Positions 36,138-44,111 of a stretch of 64,000 nt of DNA are shown here, one piece after another; position 1 is the first letter of the stretch, and every line of letters begins with the position of its first letter. Source of the DNA: Spirochaetaceae bacterium (lineage in GTDB: Bacteria; Spirochaetota; Leptospiria; Leptospirales; Leptonemataceae). A program made the position numbers and the translations under genes. The notes under the pieces are model-generated. The model was not told the DNA's origin, did not search any database, and saw only the letters and a list, made by a program, of their open reading frames with translations. The stretch is taken from assembly GCA_002729885.1 (NCBI GenBank), contig PBUB01000021.1, positions 286,451 through 350,450 on the forward strand, given 5' to 3'.

Positions 36138-37304
36138 TCAGGCGGCTGCCTTGTGTGAGCCGACATTGCCCAGAACCTGGTTTCTTCGTTCCAGGATTTC
36201 CAGCTCTTCTCTGGATGCATGCTTCTCATCCCACTCTTTCAATTTGGGATTGATGCTGGCTTTCCATACAGGTGGAATCATGGCCGCGAAAATCGTAGTA
36301 AGATAGCCATAGGGCATCTCCGGCGCTTCCGGATAGGGCTTCAGGTTCCAGAAAGGCAGGTCGCCCTTTTCATGGTGTGCACTGTGTCTTGTTAGAGAGA
36401 ACAGAACCATGCTGGAAACTACCTTGTTGGTATTCCATGAATGTCTTGGCATTACAGGCTGTCCTGGAACTCGCACAAGACCATAGTGCTCAACGTAATT
36501 AACTACTTCGAATACCACTTTGGCCCATGTGGCCTGCGCCATATAGATACCAACGCCCAGCCATCCAGCAGCGGCATAAAATGCTGCGGCGTAAGTCAGG
36601 CTCATCAGATAGCCGGTGAGCATTCGATTGCGAGGACCAAAGACCCAGTATCCCTTTTTCTTCAGTCGTCCTGCCTCCAGTCTCCAGGCGCTGCGATGCC
36701 CCTGAATCGTGGACTTTACAATAAATACATAGAGATTATCGCCTCTCTGAGCACTGGCCGGGTCCGCTTCGGTGGCAATCGTTTCATGATGCCCGTAGAC
36801 GTGTTCAATGCTAAAGTCTGCATTGTTGCTCATGGCCAGCATCCAGCGACCCCAGATCATGGACAGCGGATCGGTAGTGCGATGAGTGAGTTCGTGGGCG
36901 ATGTTGGTTCCATAACCGGCAACGGTAAAACCTGTGCCCAGAACCGCGCCTACCATATGATACCAGGCACTGGACTGTCGTGCGGCGAAAACATCGTATC
37001 CGGTGATGCCCTGAACAAAAGCCCCCAGGCCCAGAAAGTCAGAGGTTCCAGACTGAGTGGCCCAGGCCAATCCCCACAGGGTTACAACCAGGAATGGCAG
37101 CGCCAGGAATAATACGAAATTCAGAATCCACTTCTGGCTGTACTGTGGTTCCGAAAGATCGTCTCTTAGTAAACCATCGCCGCCGATCATTACCAGGCAA
37201 ATGATTGCAACTCCGAGCCACATCCAGGGCCCGCCCATCATTATTCCCACGAAAACGCCGGATAGCATTACCGGTGTCATAAATTGTTTTATATACTTGA
37301 ACAT
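36138..37304 (-). CDS. alkB: Alkane 1-monooxygenase (AlkB type)
   Basis: A 388-residue integral-membrane di-iron hydroxylase. Six hydrophobic segments surround the histidine clusters: HELTHR (137-141), EHVYGHHE (168-173) and RHSAHHEKG near residue 310, with the AlkB-specific NYVEHYG signature near 270. The enzyme hydroxylates terminal carbons of medium-chain alkanes or related hydrocarbon chains. The ribosome site AGGAGAAGAAGG precedes the ATG. It follows the TetR gene by 32 bases and precedes the ferredoxin-reductase fusion, so the three form one operon. The substrate range cannot be told from sequence. Confidence 0.93.
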   Translation of the reverse strand: MFKYIKQFMTPVMLSGVFVGIMMGGPWMWLGVAIICLVMIGGDGLLRDDLSEPQYSQKWILNFVLFLALPFLVVTLWGLAWATQSGTSDFLGLGAFVQGITGYDVFAARQSSAWYHMVGAVLGTGFTVAGYGTNIAHELTHRTTDPLSMIWGRWMLAMSNNADFSIEHVYGHHETIATEADPASAQRGDNLYVFIVKSTIQGHRSAWRLEAGRLKKKGYWVFGPRNRMLTGYLMSLTYAAAFYAAAGWLGVGIYMAQATWAKVVFEVVNYVEHYGLVRVPGQPVMPRHSWNTNKVVSSMVLFSLTRHSAHHEKGDLPFWNLKPYPEAPEMPYGYLTTIFAAMIPPVWKASINPKLKEWDEKHASREELEILERRNQVLGNVGSHKAAA

Positions 37305-37336
37305 CCTTCTTCTCCTCTCGCAGTTCTCTTCCAGTC

Positions 37337-38050
37337 CTAACGGTCAGTCTCGTTCTTGATTTCCCGATCCCCTTCCAGAGAAGGATTCACTTCGGAATCC
37401 CTTTCTCTTTGCAGAGCCGGGAGAAACAGAGCGCTGGCCAGAATCTGTAGAATATCCTGAAACCTTTCTTTTAGCCTTTCCTCATCTCTGTTTACCACAC
37501 TCTCTATAGAAAGACCTACGATGCTGGTATGAACCAGCATGGCCAATCTCTCCAGGGGCATGATAAGTTGATCTTTGAATGGTCCCAGAGCTGACTCGAT
37601 GATTTCGAGAATCAGATCCTTTTCCAGCTCCACATACTGCTGCATGGTCTTCTGCAGAGTATCGTTGTGAGTGGCGGTCGCATACATCTCGGTGAGGAAT
37701 GCAACTCTCACTTCATTGGTGAGTAATCGGTCAAAAAGGCCCTGAGCAGCATCCAGCGCCATAGTCAGCGATGGAGTGCCTCCGGCCAGGTTGTCCCGAA
37801 CTTCCTGGGCTACTTCCGAGGAAAGCAGCTTAAGGGATTGCAGCATCAGTTCTTCCTTGGACTGGAAGTGATAATGCAGCAAGGCCTTGCTCACCCCGGC
37901 AGCACCGGCAATTTCCTTCATGGATGCACCTTCATAACCCATCCGGGCAATTGTATCGATGGATGCCTGGAGAATCCTTTCTATGGTCTCCGCAGCTTCT
38001 GCCGATCGGCCCCGGGTTTCAGGTATGGACTTTTGATCTTTCTCTGTCAT
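37337..38050 (-). CDS. TetR-family regulator of the alk operon
   Basis: A 237-residue TetR regulator. The N-terminal helix-turn-helix is ASMKEIAGAAGVSKALLHYHF; residues 75-220 are the helical ligand-binding domain, and both termini are charged and disordered. It heads the alkB operon. An 18-bp palindrome lies between -35 and -10 boxes directly upstream, so it most likely represses itself and the two genes behind it until an acyl or alkyl ligand releases it. Ligand and autoregulation are inference. The expected transcription start falls on the ATG, so there may be no 5' leader. Confidence 0.9.
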   Translation of the reverse strand: MTEKDQKSIPETRGRSAEAAETIERILQASIDTIARMGYEGASMKEIAGAAGVSKALLHYHFQSKEELMLQSLKLLSSEVAQEVRDNLAGGTPSLTMALDAAQGLFDRLLTNEVRVAFLTEMYATATHNDTLQKTMQQYVELEKDLILEIIESALGPFKDQLIMPLERLAMLVHTSIVGLSIESVVNRDEERLKERFQDILQILASALFLPALQRERDSEVNPSLEGDREIKNETDR

Positions 38051-38057
38051 CGGCTGA

Positions 38058-38087
38058 AATATACTGGCTGGCCGGTCAGTCAGTCAA
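38058..38087 (-). promoter_or_regulatory. Promoter with TetR-type operator for the alk operon
   Basis: On the minus strand, TTGACT (38087-38082) and TATATT (38063-38058) are separated by 18 bases. The palindrome ACTGRCYGGCCRGYCAGT (38063-38080) fills that spacer. The -10 box ends eight bases before the A of the tetR ATG, so the transcript would start at or next to the start codon. Confidence 0.6.
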
Positions 38088-38238
38088 TGAAAAAAAATAA
38101 AAATGCCGCCCCGGAGCTGGTTGGAGTGGCTTTTCTCCTAAATATAGGCCCCGTGGCTTTTCTTGAGTGGTGGTGCTGAGGACCTTTTTGCCCGGTCTGG
38201 ACGGTTGCTAGTCCACTCGGAAGGCCCGCGTCAGGATT

Positions 38239-38252
38239 GGAGCTTGTGCTCC
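38239..38252 (+). other. Short hairpin upstream of the PilZ gene
   Basis: GGAGC-TTGT-GCTCC is a 5-bp hairpin followed by TATTTTA. It lies in the 329-base gap 38051-38379, which besides the alk promoter shows no gene or other clear signal. It may be a weak terminator or part of the leader of the PilZ gene. Confidence 0.25.
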
Positions 38253-38379
38253 TATTTTACCAGGAGAGGAAAAAAAATCGTCTATGTATTCTAGAACAGG
38301 CCGGCGGAATTGCATGCATCGAGCTGCCGGATCTGCCTGAAATAGATACACTCAGGAATAATCTAAAAAGGAGTCTCCC

Positions 38380-39054
38380 ATGGAGCGCAGAAAAAGATAC
38401 AAACGCCCCCTTTCTTTAATCATAATTGGTTCGCTGTTCCTTCTGTTTCCAATCTGGAACTATTTTTCGATCTGCATCATGTCCGGTTATCCGTATCAAA
38501 GACCTCTGTACGTCCTGGGAAAGATGGATCCAGTGGTGGCCCTTCTGATGGTTCTTTCTCTGGCCGTGGGCATTGGACTTCTGCTGGTGAAACGCTGGGG
38601 CTGGCGCCTGTTCTTCGCCTTTGCAGCTTTACTTATGGGATACAATGTATGGGCGGTATTTTCCCTTCCCGATTACTGGGTGAATATGCTCTACCTGCTC
38701 TACAGTGCGCTGGGGCTTGCTGCTGCCGTATATTTTCTGCGTCCGGACATTTCTACGCCCTTTATGAAGATGTATCCGCGAGGATGGCGTTTTGAAAAGC
38801 GCATCCCGGTTCACAAGAAAGTTCGCATCAATGGAAAAGATTTCGAAACCCGCGATCTGAGCACCAGGGGATTCTATGTAGACTGGCCGGATTGTAATGT
38901 TGAGGTAGGCGAAGAGGTGGAAGTGGAAATCGACGGAATGCTTCTTAAGGCAGGAATTGTTCGTCTGGATGGGAATGGAGCTGGCCTGGCTTTTCGATAT
39001 CAAAGATCGGAAAGCAGAAAGACCATTCGCAATCTTATAACTGCCGGAGCTTAA
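38380..39054 (+). CDS. Membrane protein with C-terminal PilZ domain
   Basis: A 224-residue protein with four hydrophobic segments in its first 125 residues and a cytoplasmic PilZ domain behind them. The cyclic-di-GMP signature is complete: RFEKR (RxxxR, residues 137-141) and DLSTRG (DxSxxG, starting at residue 159), then the barrel strands VEVEIDG and GAGLAF. So it is very likely a cyclic-di-GMP receptor in the inner membrane; what the membrane part does is unknown. A ribosome site (AAGGAG) precedes the ATG. Confidence 0.88.
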   Translation: MERRKRYKRPLSLIIIGSLFLLFPIWNYFSICIMSGYPYQRPLYVLGKMDPVVALLMVLSLAVGIGLLLVKRWGWRLFFAFAALLMGYNVWAVFSLPDYWVNMLYLLYSALGLAAAVYFLRPDISTPFMKMYPRGWRFEKRIPVHKKVRINGKDFETRDLSTRGFYVDWPDCNVEVGEEVEVEIDGMLLKAGIVRLDGNGAGLAFRYQRSESRKTIRNLITAGA

Positions 39055-39063
39055 AGGCGCTCT

Positions 39064-39660
39064 CTAACTCAGGTCTTTTTTCAAGAAGTCCGAGGATTTG
39101 CTGGCCTTTTCCTCCAATCGGGTCAGCAGATTCTCGGGCACTGTTTCAATTATCAGTTCTTGGTAGGTTTCTCGCTTCAAGAATTGCTGTTTGACCATCT
39201 GCAACAGGAAACGCTTCAAACCATCATAATACTCCCCGGTGTTGTAAAGCGCAACGGGCTTATCGTGTATGCCCAGTTGTAGCCAGGTGAAAACCTCGAA
39301 AAACTCTTCCATGGTTCCAATGCCGCCCGGCAAAACGATAAATCCCTGACTCAGTTCTGCCATCATGGCTTTGCGTTCATGCATGGATTGAACAACACGT
39401 AATTCCGTGATCTGTTCCTGGGCCAGTTCTCGGGCGGCCAGGGACTCTGGAATGACACCAATTACTTCTCCACCAGCAGACATAGCTTCGCTGGCCACTA
39501 TGCCCATGAGACCTACGCTTCCGCCTCCGTAAACGATGCGGACACCATTTCCAGCCAGCAATCTTGCAAGCTCGCCTGCTTTTTGAGCGAACAGTGGATC
39601 TACTCCGTGGGATGAACCGCAGAAGATACAGATAGATTTAATGTTTTTTAGTTCTGACAT
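39064..39660 (-). CDS. LOG-family protein (nucleotide phosphoribohydrolase)
   Basis: A 198-residue member of the LOG family, often misnamed lysine decarboxylase. The Rossmann-type start ICIFCGSSHG and the catalytic-site motif PGGIGTMEEFFE are present, together with YGGGSVGLMG. Family members release free bases from cytokinin-type nucleoside monophosphates or act on other nucleotides. I start at the ATG at 39660 with AAAGG upstream; an in-frame ATG at 39693 is possible. It lies between the convergent PilZ gene and the acyltransferase gene on the same strand. Confidence 0.9.
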   Translation of the reverse strand: MSELKNIKSICIFCGSSHGVDPLFAQKAGELARLLAGNGVRIVYGGGSVGLMGIVASEAMSAGGEVIGVIPESLAARELAQEQITELRVVQSMHERKAMMAELSQGFIVLPGGIGTMEEFFEVFTWLQLGIHDKPVALYNTGEYYDGLKRFLLQMVKQQFLKRETYQELIIETVPENLLTRLEEKASKSSDFLKKDLS

Positions 39661-39777
39661 GAAGGTACCTTTGCTAGGTAATTTATCGACCATGACGTGG
39701 AAAAATGAGTGCGTAAGGGCGAAAAAGAGGCCCCCTTTACAGGAGGCCTCCTTGAAATCCTGCCTGGAAGGGCTGGA

Positions 39778-40938
39778 TTACTCTGTCAACGTCTTGAAAT
39801 CTTTGGCAAAGGCAGCGGCCAGAACCGGTAGCTCCTTTCCAATCCCTTTCAGCGAATCCATGGACAGTCGCTGAGAGGTCTTACCAGGTCCAAAATCGAT
39901 GATCTGAGTCACTGCGGGGCTATGCTCGGCGGCTGCTTTCATGGGCTTGTCCCAGAACAGAGTCTTGAGCACCATATCTGTAGCCAGTCCCAGAGGCATG
40001 TTAGCTTCTTGCTGATAGTTTCTCTGATCAAAGAATGAATAGATCGGAAAATGCAGAGAGCTGCCCTGATAATCAAAGCCAATGCGTTCCAGGTCTTTCT
40101 GAAACAGAGGCATCATAGGTTCCATCAATGGACTGTGGAACGGACATGTAGTTCGCAGGTATACGAATTTGACTTTCTTTTCATCAAAGGCATCCTTGTT
40201 CGCTTCGTGGAACTGAAGCAGACTGCTTCGATGAGAAGAAAGGATGCGATTGCTTGGAGAATTGTAAAGACTGATGTAAATCTTCTTATCGTCCGGTAGC
40301 TTTTCGTTTTCCTTCTTTACCAGGTCTTCCATGTAGGCATGATCTTCGCCCAGAACTGCAACCATGGGGGCTGGATTGGGTGAACCCAGTTCTTCAGCCT
40401 TTTTGGATTCTTCGGGAGTGGGATCGAAATAAGGAAATACTTCCTGGCTGCGAACGCCAATGTACAGAACATACTTGGTGTATTTCTTTACAGCTTCCAG
40501 ATACTGGTCCCCTTCCAGACCAAGAGATACCAGAGTTGAAGGAATAAGCCCCTGGCTGTGTCCGCTTCCGCCAACAGTGGCTTTGATCATGGATGCGCGA
40601 TCATAACCAGCTTGGGTTAGAGCCTCCAGATGAGCCAATTGCGTCATTTGAATCATGGGGATGGATACAGCAGCACATCCAAGGTAATCTTCGCTGGGAA
40701 TGGTGCTTTCATCATCCAGCCATTTCCTGGGATCCAGTCCATGAGGAAGACCTGGAGTTCCATTGACGATGGACGCCTCTTCTTCCAGTGCTCCTATGGC
40801 CGCGTCGAAGAAAGGTTTCATTTCGCCGGAGTCATAATACTTCTTGAGTTCTTTATACCAGGGAGCTCCCTGACCACCGAATTGGACAAAAAGTCCTGGT
40901 TTTTCCAGTGCCTGTTGCAGTATTTGTGGTTTTGCCAT
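39778..40938 (-). CDS. Acyl-carrier-protein acyltransferase domain protein (FabD-like)
   Basis: A 386-residue free-standing acyltransferase domain of the kind found in type I fatty-acid and polyketide synthases. The entry FGGQG, nucleophile elbow GGSGHSQG (Ser 128) and the histidine block CPFHSPLMEPM are all present, and the C-terminal IDFGPGKTSQRL matches the FAS/PKS AT core. It is longer than classical FabD (about 310 residues) because of insertions at about 40-80 and 160-200. It probably loads malonyl or another acyl group on an ACP; no ACP or ketosynthase gene is adjacent. Confidence 0.85.
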   Translation of the reverse strand: MAKPQILQQALEKPGLFVQFGGQGAPWYKELKKYYDSGEMKPFFDAAIGALEEEASIVNGTPGLPHGLDPRKWLDDESTIPSEDYLGCAAVSIPMIQMTQLAHLEALTQAGYDRASMIKATVGGSGHSQGLIPSTLVSLGLEGDQYLEAVKKYTKYVLYIGVRSQEVFPYFDPTPEESKKAEELGSPNPAPMVAVLGEDHAYMEDLVKKENEKLPDDKKIYISLYNSPSNRILSSHRSSLLQFHEANKDAFDEKKVKFVYLRTTCPFHSPLMEPMMPLFQKDLERIGFDYQGSSLHFPIYSFFDQRNYQQEANMPLGLATDMVLKTLFWDKPMKAAAEHSPAVTQIIDFGPGKTSQRLSMDSLKGIGKELPVLAAAFAKDFKTLTE

Positions 40939-40967
40939 TGATCCGTCCTGAGTTCCGGTATTCCGGA

Positions 40968-41531
40968 TTATTTATTTACGCGTTCCACAAAAGAAAGATC
41001 GCGAAGGTCTATCTTAACGATATCACCCTGTTTAATATGAATGGGAACGTTTACTTCTCCCCCGGTTTCGACAGTAACTCGCTTTTTCGCAGTTCCCTGG
41101 GTGTCACCCTTCAGGCCTTCCTCGGCATAGGTCACTTCCAGCTCTACGAAGTTGGGAGGTGAAACGGAGATGGGGTTGCCTTCATAGAAATTCACTTCAA
41201 AAGGCATTTCCTCTTTGATAAAATCCAGGATGTCTTCCAGCATATCTTTGGAGATGCTCACCTGCTCGAAATCATCTTGATCCATAAAAACGATCTGATC
41301 GCCATCGGCATAAAGGTACTGCATGTAACGCTTTTCCAGATCCACGTCCTCCACCGTCTCCGAGGATTTGAATGTTCGTTCGATTACACGGGCCGTGCTG
41401 ATGTTTTTTAGCTTCGTACGAACGAAAGCGCTTCCCTTTCCAGGGTTCACGAATTGCGAATATGTTACCGTGTACAGCTCGTTATCAAGCTTGACCACGG
41501 TGCCCTTTTTGATATTTATAGGGTCGATCAT
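40968..41531 (-). CDS. efp: Translation elongation factor P
   Basis: A 187-residue EF-P of normal length with the three-domain fold. Domain 1 carries the modifiable loop NPGKGSAFVRTKLKN, so Lys 32 is present for beta-lysylation, and the C-terminal domain has the signature IKQGDIVKIDLRDLSFVERV. EF-P relieves ribosome stalling at polyproline. I start it at the ATG at 41531; the longer frame from 41624 adds non-family residues. The start overlaps by two bases the ATG of the EpmB-type gene on the other strand, which probably makes the beta-lysine for this Lys. Confidence 0.95.
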   Translation of the reverse strand: MIDPINIKKGTVVKLDNELYTVTYSQFVNPGKGSAFVRTKLKNISTARVIERTFKSSETVEDVDLEKRYMQYLYADGDQIVFMDQDDFEQVSISKDMLEDILDFIKEEMPFEVNFYEGNPISVSPPNFVELEVTYAEEGLKGDTQGTAKKRVTVETGGEVNVPIHIKQGDIVKIDLRDLSFVERVNK

Positions 41532-42669
41532 GCCGGGTACAGTTTTCGACCAACCCCTTACCGTCCAACAAAAATTAGAGGCCAGTGGCTGGCAGTGGCA
41601 GATGCAGAATCGGGCCAGATCCATGGAAGATCTGTTTGCTTTGCGGCCGGAATTGCAGAATAGTCCTGTGGACAGGCTAATTCGCGGCCGAGCCTCGGCC
41701 TTTGAATCGGCGGCCCTGAACTTCCGATTCGCCGTTACTCCATACTATTTGTCTCTGGCCTCCCTGGAAACTATAGGTCCCATCTGGAAGCAGATCCTGC
41801 CCGATGAAAAAGAGGCCGCAGATCCCCTCTTCCAGCAACCGGATCCACTGGCAGAGGAATCGCACATGCCGGTGCCCGGACTGACTCACCGTTATCCGGA
41901 TCGGGTTCTCTGGTATCTGTCTCATAATTGTGCAGTGTATTGCAGATTTTGCATGCGAAAAAGAAAGGTGAGCCGGGAGGACTCTGCACCCAACGTAGAG
42001 GCCCGAAAAGCAGCTCTGGATTACATTCGAAGCCACACAGAAATTCAGGAAGCAATTCTGTCTGGTGGCGATCCATTGAGCCAGTCAGACGCCGTGCTGG
42101 CCAGCTGCATTCAGGAGCTCAAAGAAATACCCCATCTGGTCTCTGTGCGAATCCATACAAGAATGCCTGTGACCTGTCCTCAACGGATTACCGATTCATT
42201 CTGTCAGATGATCCAGGAGCTTTCGCCTGTTACCCTGGTTACTCACTTCAATCATCCGGTGGAACTGAGCGATACAGCGCTGGAAGCGCTGGGGCGATTG
42301 CGAAAGACCGGAAATCTAATCTTGAATCAATCTGTACTTCTGGCAGGAGTAAACGACAATGCGGAGACTCAGAGGTCGTTGAACCTGGCTCTGTTGAAAG
42401 CCGGAGTGAAACCGTACTATTTGCACCAGTGCGATGAAGTAAAAGGAGTCTCCCATTTTAGAGTGAATCTTGAAACCGGGGTAAACATTCAGAAGGAACT
42501 CAGAGGAAGAATACCCGGTCCGGCCATGCCATTGTACGTTATCGATTTACCTGGTGGAGGTGGAAAAGTGCCCGTAGATAGTTCTTATTTCGTAGATGGG
42601 GATTATCCGGATCCTGTGTTTGAAAACTTTCAAGGTGATCTTTTCTTTCCTCTGGGGGATCAACCTTGA
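41530..42669 (+). CDS. epmB: EpmB/KamA-type lysine 2,3-aminomutase (EF-P modification)
   Basis: A 379-residue radical-SAM enzyme. The N-terminal WQWQMQNRARSMEDL is the family opening; CAVYCRFCMRKR is the CxxxCxxC iron-sulfur/SAM site; SGGDPLSQSD and the PLP-lysine motif PGGGGK follow. Short length and position facing efp favour EpmB, which converts lysine to beta-lysine for EF-P, over catabolic KamA. The ATG at 41530 is the only sensible start, because the in-frame frame upstream lies wholly inside efp. No EpmA ligase is in the window. Its TGA overlaps the TTG start of ispD. Confidence 0.9.
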   Translation: MPGTVFDQPLTVQQKLEASGWQWQMQNRARSMEDLFALRPELQNSPVDRLIRGRASAFESAALNFRFAVTPYYLSLASLETIGPIWKQILPDEKEAADPLFQQPDPLAEESHMPVPGLTHRYPDRVLWYLSHNCAVYCRFCMRKRKVSREDSAPNVEARKAALDYIRSHTEIQEAILSGGDPLSQSDAVLASCIQELKEIPHLVSVRIHTRMPVTCPQRITDSFCQMIQELSPVTLVTHFNHPVELSDTALEALGRLRKTGNLILNQSVLLAGVNDNAETQRSLNLALLKAGVKPYYLHQCDEVKGVSHFRVNLETGVNIQKELRGRIPGPAMPLYVIDLPGGGGKVPVDSSYFVDGDYPDPVFENFQGDLFFPLGDQP

Positions 42670-43364
42670 TTCATTTTGTGCTCCTCACCGGAGGCACCGG
42701 AAGTCGCATGAAGTCCGATGTCCCCAAGCAATTTATGGAGCTTCGCGGTGTACCTGTGATGGAATTCAGTCTACGTGCATTCTGCGGATTACCAGAGCAT
42801 CTCCGGGGCGGCCTGGTACTGGTTTCCCATCCTGATCTAATTTCCCGAGCTGAATCCATTTCTGCGAATTACCGGCCCCATTTATCGTTTGTGCATATCG
42901 TGAATGGCGGAGCGACTCGACATGTATCGAGTAAGAACGGGCTATCTGCTTTGAAACAGGAACTGACAGAAGAGGACATCGTCTTGATTCATGATGGGGC
43001 GAGGCCGCTGGTGACTCCCCAGGAGATGTTAAGGCTCGCTGCCCGGCTCGAGGAAAACAAGATGGCAGCCTGTGCAACTCTGGCCGCGCCTGCGACAGAG
43101 ACACTGGCAGTGGCGCCATCCATGGATGGCGAAATACAGAATGTTCCGGATCGTAGCACTCTGTTTGCAATTAAAACACCGCAGGCTATTCAGGGAAAAT
43201 ACGTAGGACGATTTCTTGCATCGCCGGGGGATCATTATACTGATTTGATTTCCTGGTGTCTGGATGAGAAGCTAGGTGCGATTATGGCGCCTGCCAGCGA
43301 AAGTAACATCAAACTAACCCATCCCGGCGATTTGCCTATGCTGGAATCCTTGCTGGATCGCTGA
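42666..43364 (+). CDS. ispD: 2-C-methyl-D-erythritol 4-phosphate cytidylyltransferase
   Basis: A 232-residue IspD of the MEP isoprenoid pathway. It shows LTGGTGSRMKSDVPKQFMEL (family LAAGxGxRM...PKQ, with Thr-Gly replacing Ala-Ala), IVLIHDGARPLV and FAIKTPQAIQ. It transfers CMP from CTP to methylerythritol phosphate in the cytoplasm. The start is TTG at 42666, overlapping the epmB stop as TTGA, which implies coupled translation. A closely related family (TarI/ribitol-phosphate cytidylyltransferase) shares these motifs and cannot be fully excluded. Confidence 0.88.
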   Translation: MIHFVLLTGGTGSRMKSDVPKQFMELRGVPVMEFSLRAFCGLPEHLRGGLVLVSHPDLISRAESISANYRPHLSFVHIVNGGATRHVSSKNGLSALKQELTEEDIVLIHDGARPLVTPQEMLRLAARLEENKMAACATLAAPATETLAVAPSMDGEIQNVPDRSTLFAIKTPQAIQGKYVGRFLASPGDHYTDLISWCLDEKLGAIMAPASESNIKLTHPGDLPMLESLLDR

Positions 43365-43392
43365 GATCTGTGCGATTCAAATCCTATCAATT

Positions 43393-43941
43393 ATGTCCGA
43401 GCAGCGAATCTTCATAGCACTTACTCTTCCGGAGCAAATCATTCAGGATCTCACGGATTTGCAGAGTGGCCTTCCCGATATTCGATGGAATCCGCCAGAG
43501 CAGATGCACGTTACCCTAAAGTTTCTTGGAAATGTGGAAGAGTCATTGGTTGAGTCTCTGTGCAGTGAACTGGAATCCCTGGAGCTAGAGGCTCCGGAAG
43601 TGCGCGTTTCCGGAGTAGGACAATTCGCACAACGAAAGGCCCCTCCTGTGCTCTGGGCCGGTCTGACACCGGAAGAGCCTTTAATCGAAATGCACAGGGC
43701 TATAGAAGCCATGACCGGTAGACTTGGCTTTGCCAGAGAGAAACGCCCATTCAGACCGCACGTTACCCTTGGACGGTTGAAAAGATCTAATCCGAGGCGG
43801 CTCCACGAATATCTGGAATTGCATCATACATTCGGTTCCGCTCCTTTTCAGTGCACAGAGGTAATACTTTTTTCAAGCAAGTTAACCTCTGATGGTGCGA
43901 TACACGAACCTTTGATGATAACACCGTTGGCAGCAGCCTGA
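43393..43941 (+). CDS. thpR: RNA 2',3'-cyclic phosphodiesterase
   Basis: A 182-residue 2H phosphoesterase of the LigT/ThpR type. Both HxTx motifs are present: MHVTLKFLG at about residue 38 and RPHVTLGRL near 124. The first strand RIFIALTLPE is also typical. The family hydrolyses 2',3'-cyclic phosphate ends of RNA to 2'-phosphate; the physiological target is not settled. It follows ispD by 28 bases and ends the epmB-ispD-thpR unit. Confidence 0.9.
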   Translation: MSEQRIFIALTLPEQIIQDLTDLQSGLPDIRWNPPEQMHVTLKFLGNVEESLVESLCSELESLELEAPEVRVSGVGQFAQRKAPPVLWAGLTPEEPLIEMHRAIEAMTGRLGFAREKRPFRPHVTLGRLKRSNPRRLHEYLELHHTFGSAPFQCTEVILFSSKLTSDGAIHEPLMITPLAAA

Positions 43942-43973
43942 ATAAAAGCCGAGTAAATTGCAATCGCAAGCAT

Positions 43974-43996
43974 ATACCTGAGTGTTCACCAGGTAT
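43974..43996. promoter_or_regulatory. Perfect 7-bp inverted repeat upstream of the GGDEF gene
   Basis: ATACCTG (43974-43980) and CAGGTAT (43990-43996) are perfect complements separated by nine bases. No T-run follows, so an operator (symmetrical protein-binding site) is at least as likely as a terminator of thpR. The rest of the 170-base gap contains AT-rich sequence where a promoter for the next gene could lie. Confidence 0.35.
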
Positions 43997-44111
43997 CAGA
44001 AAAGTATTGCACACCAAAAAACTAATAATACCTTAAAATCAATCGCCGTCTTTCCTTTATAGGATTAAGCTTGGAGATTGCCGGAGCGTACACTGCTTTC
44101 CCGAGAGTAGC

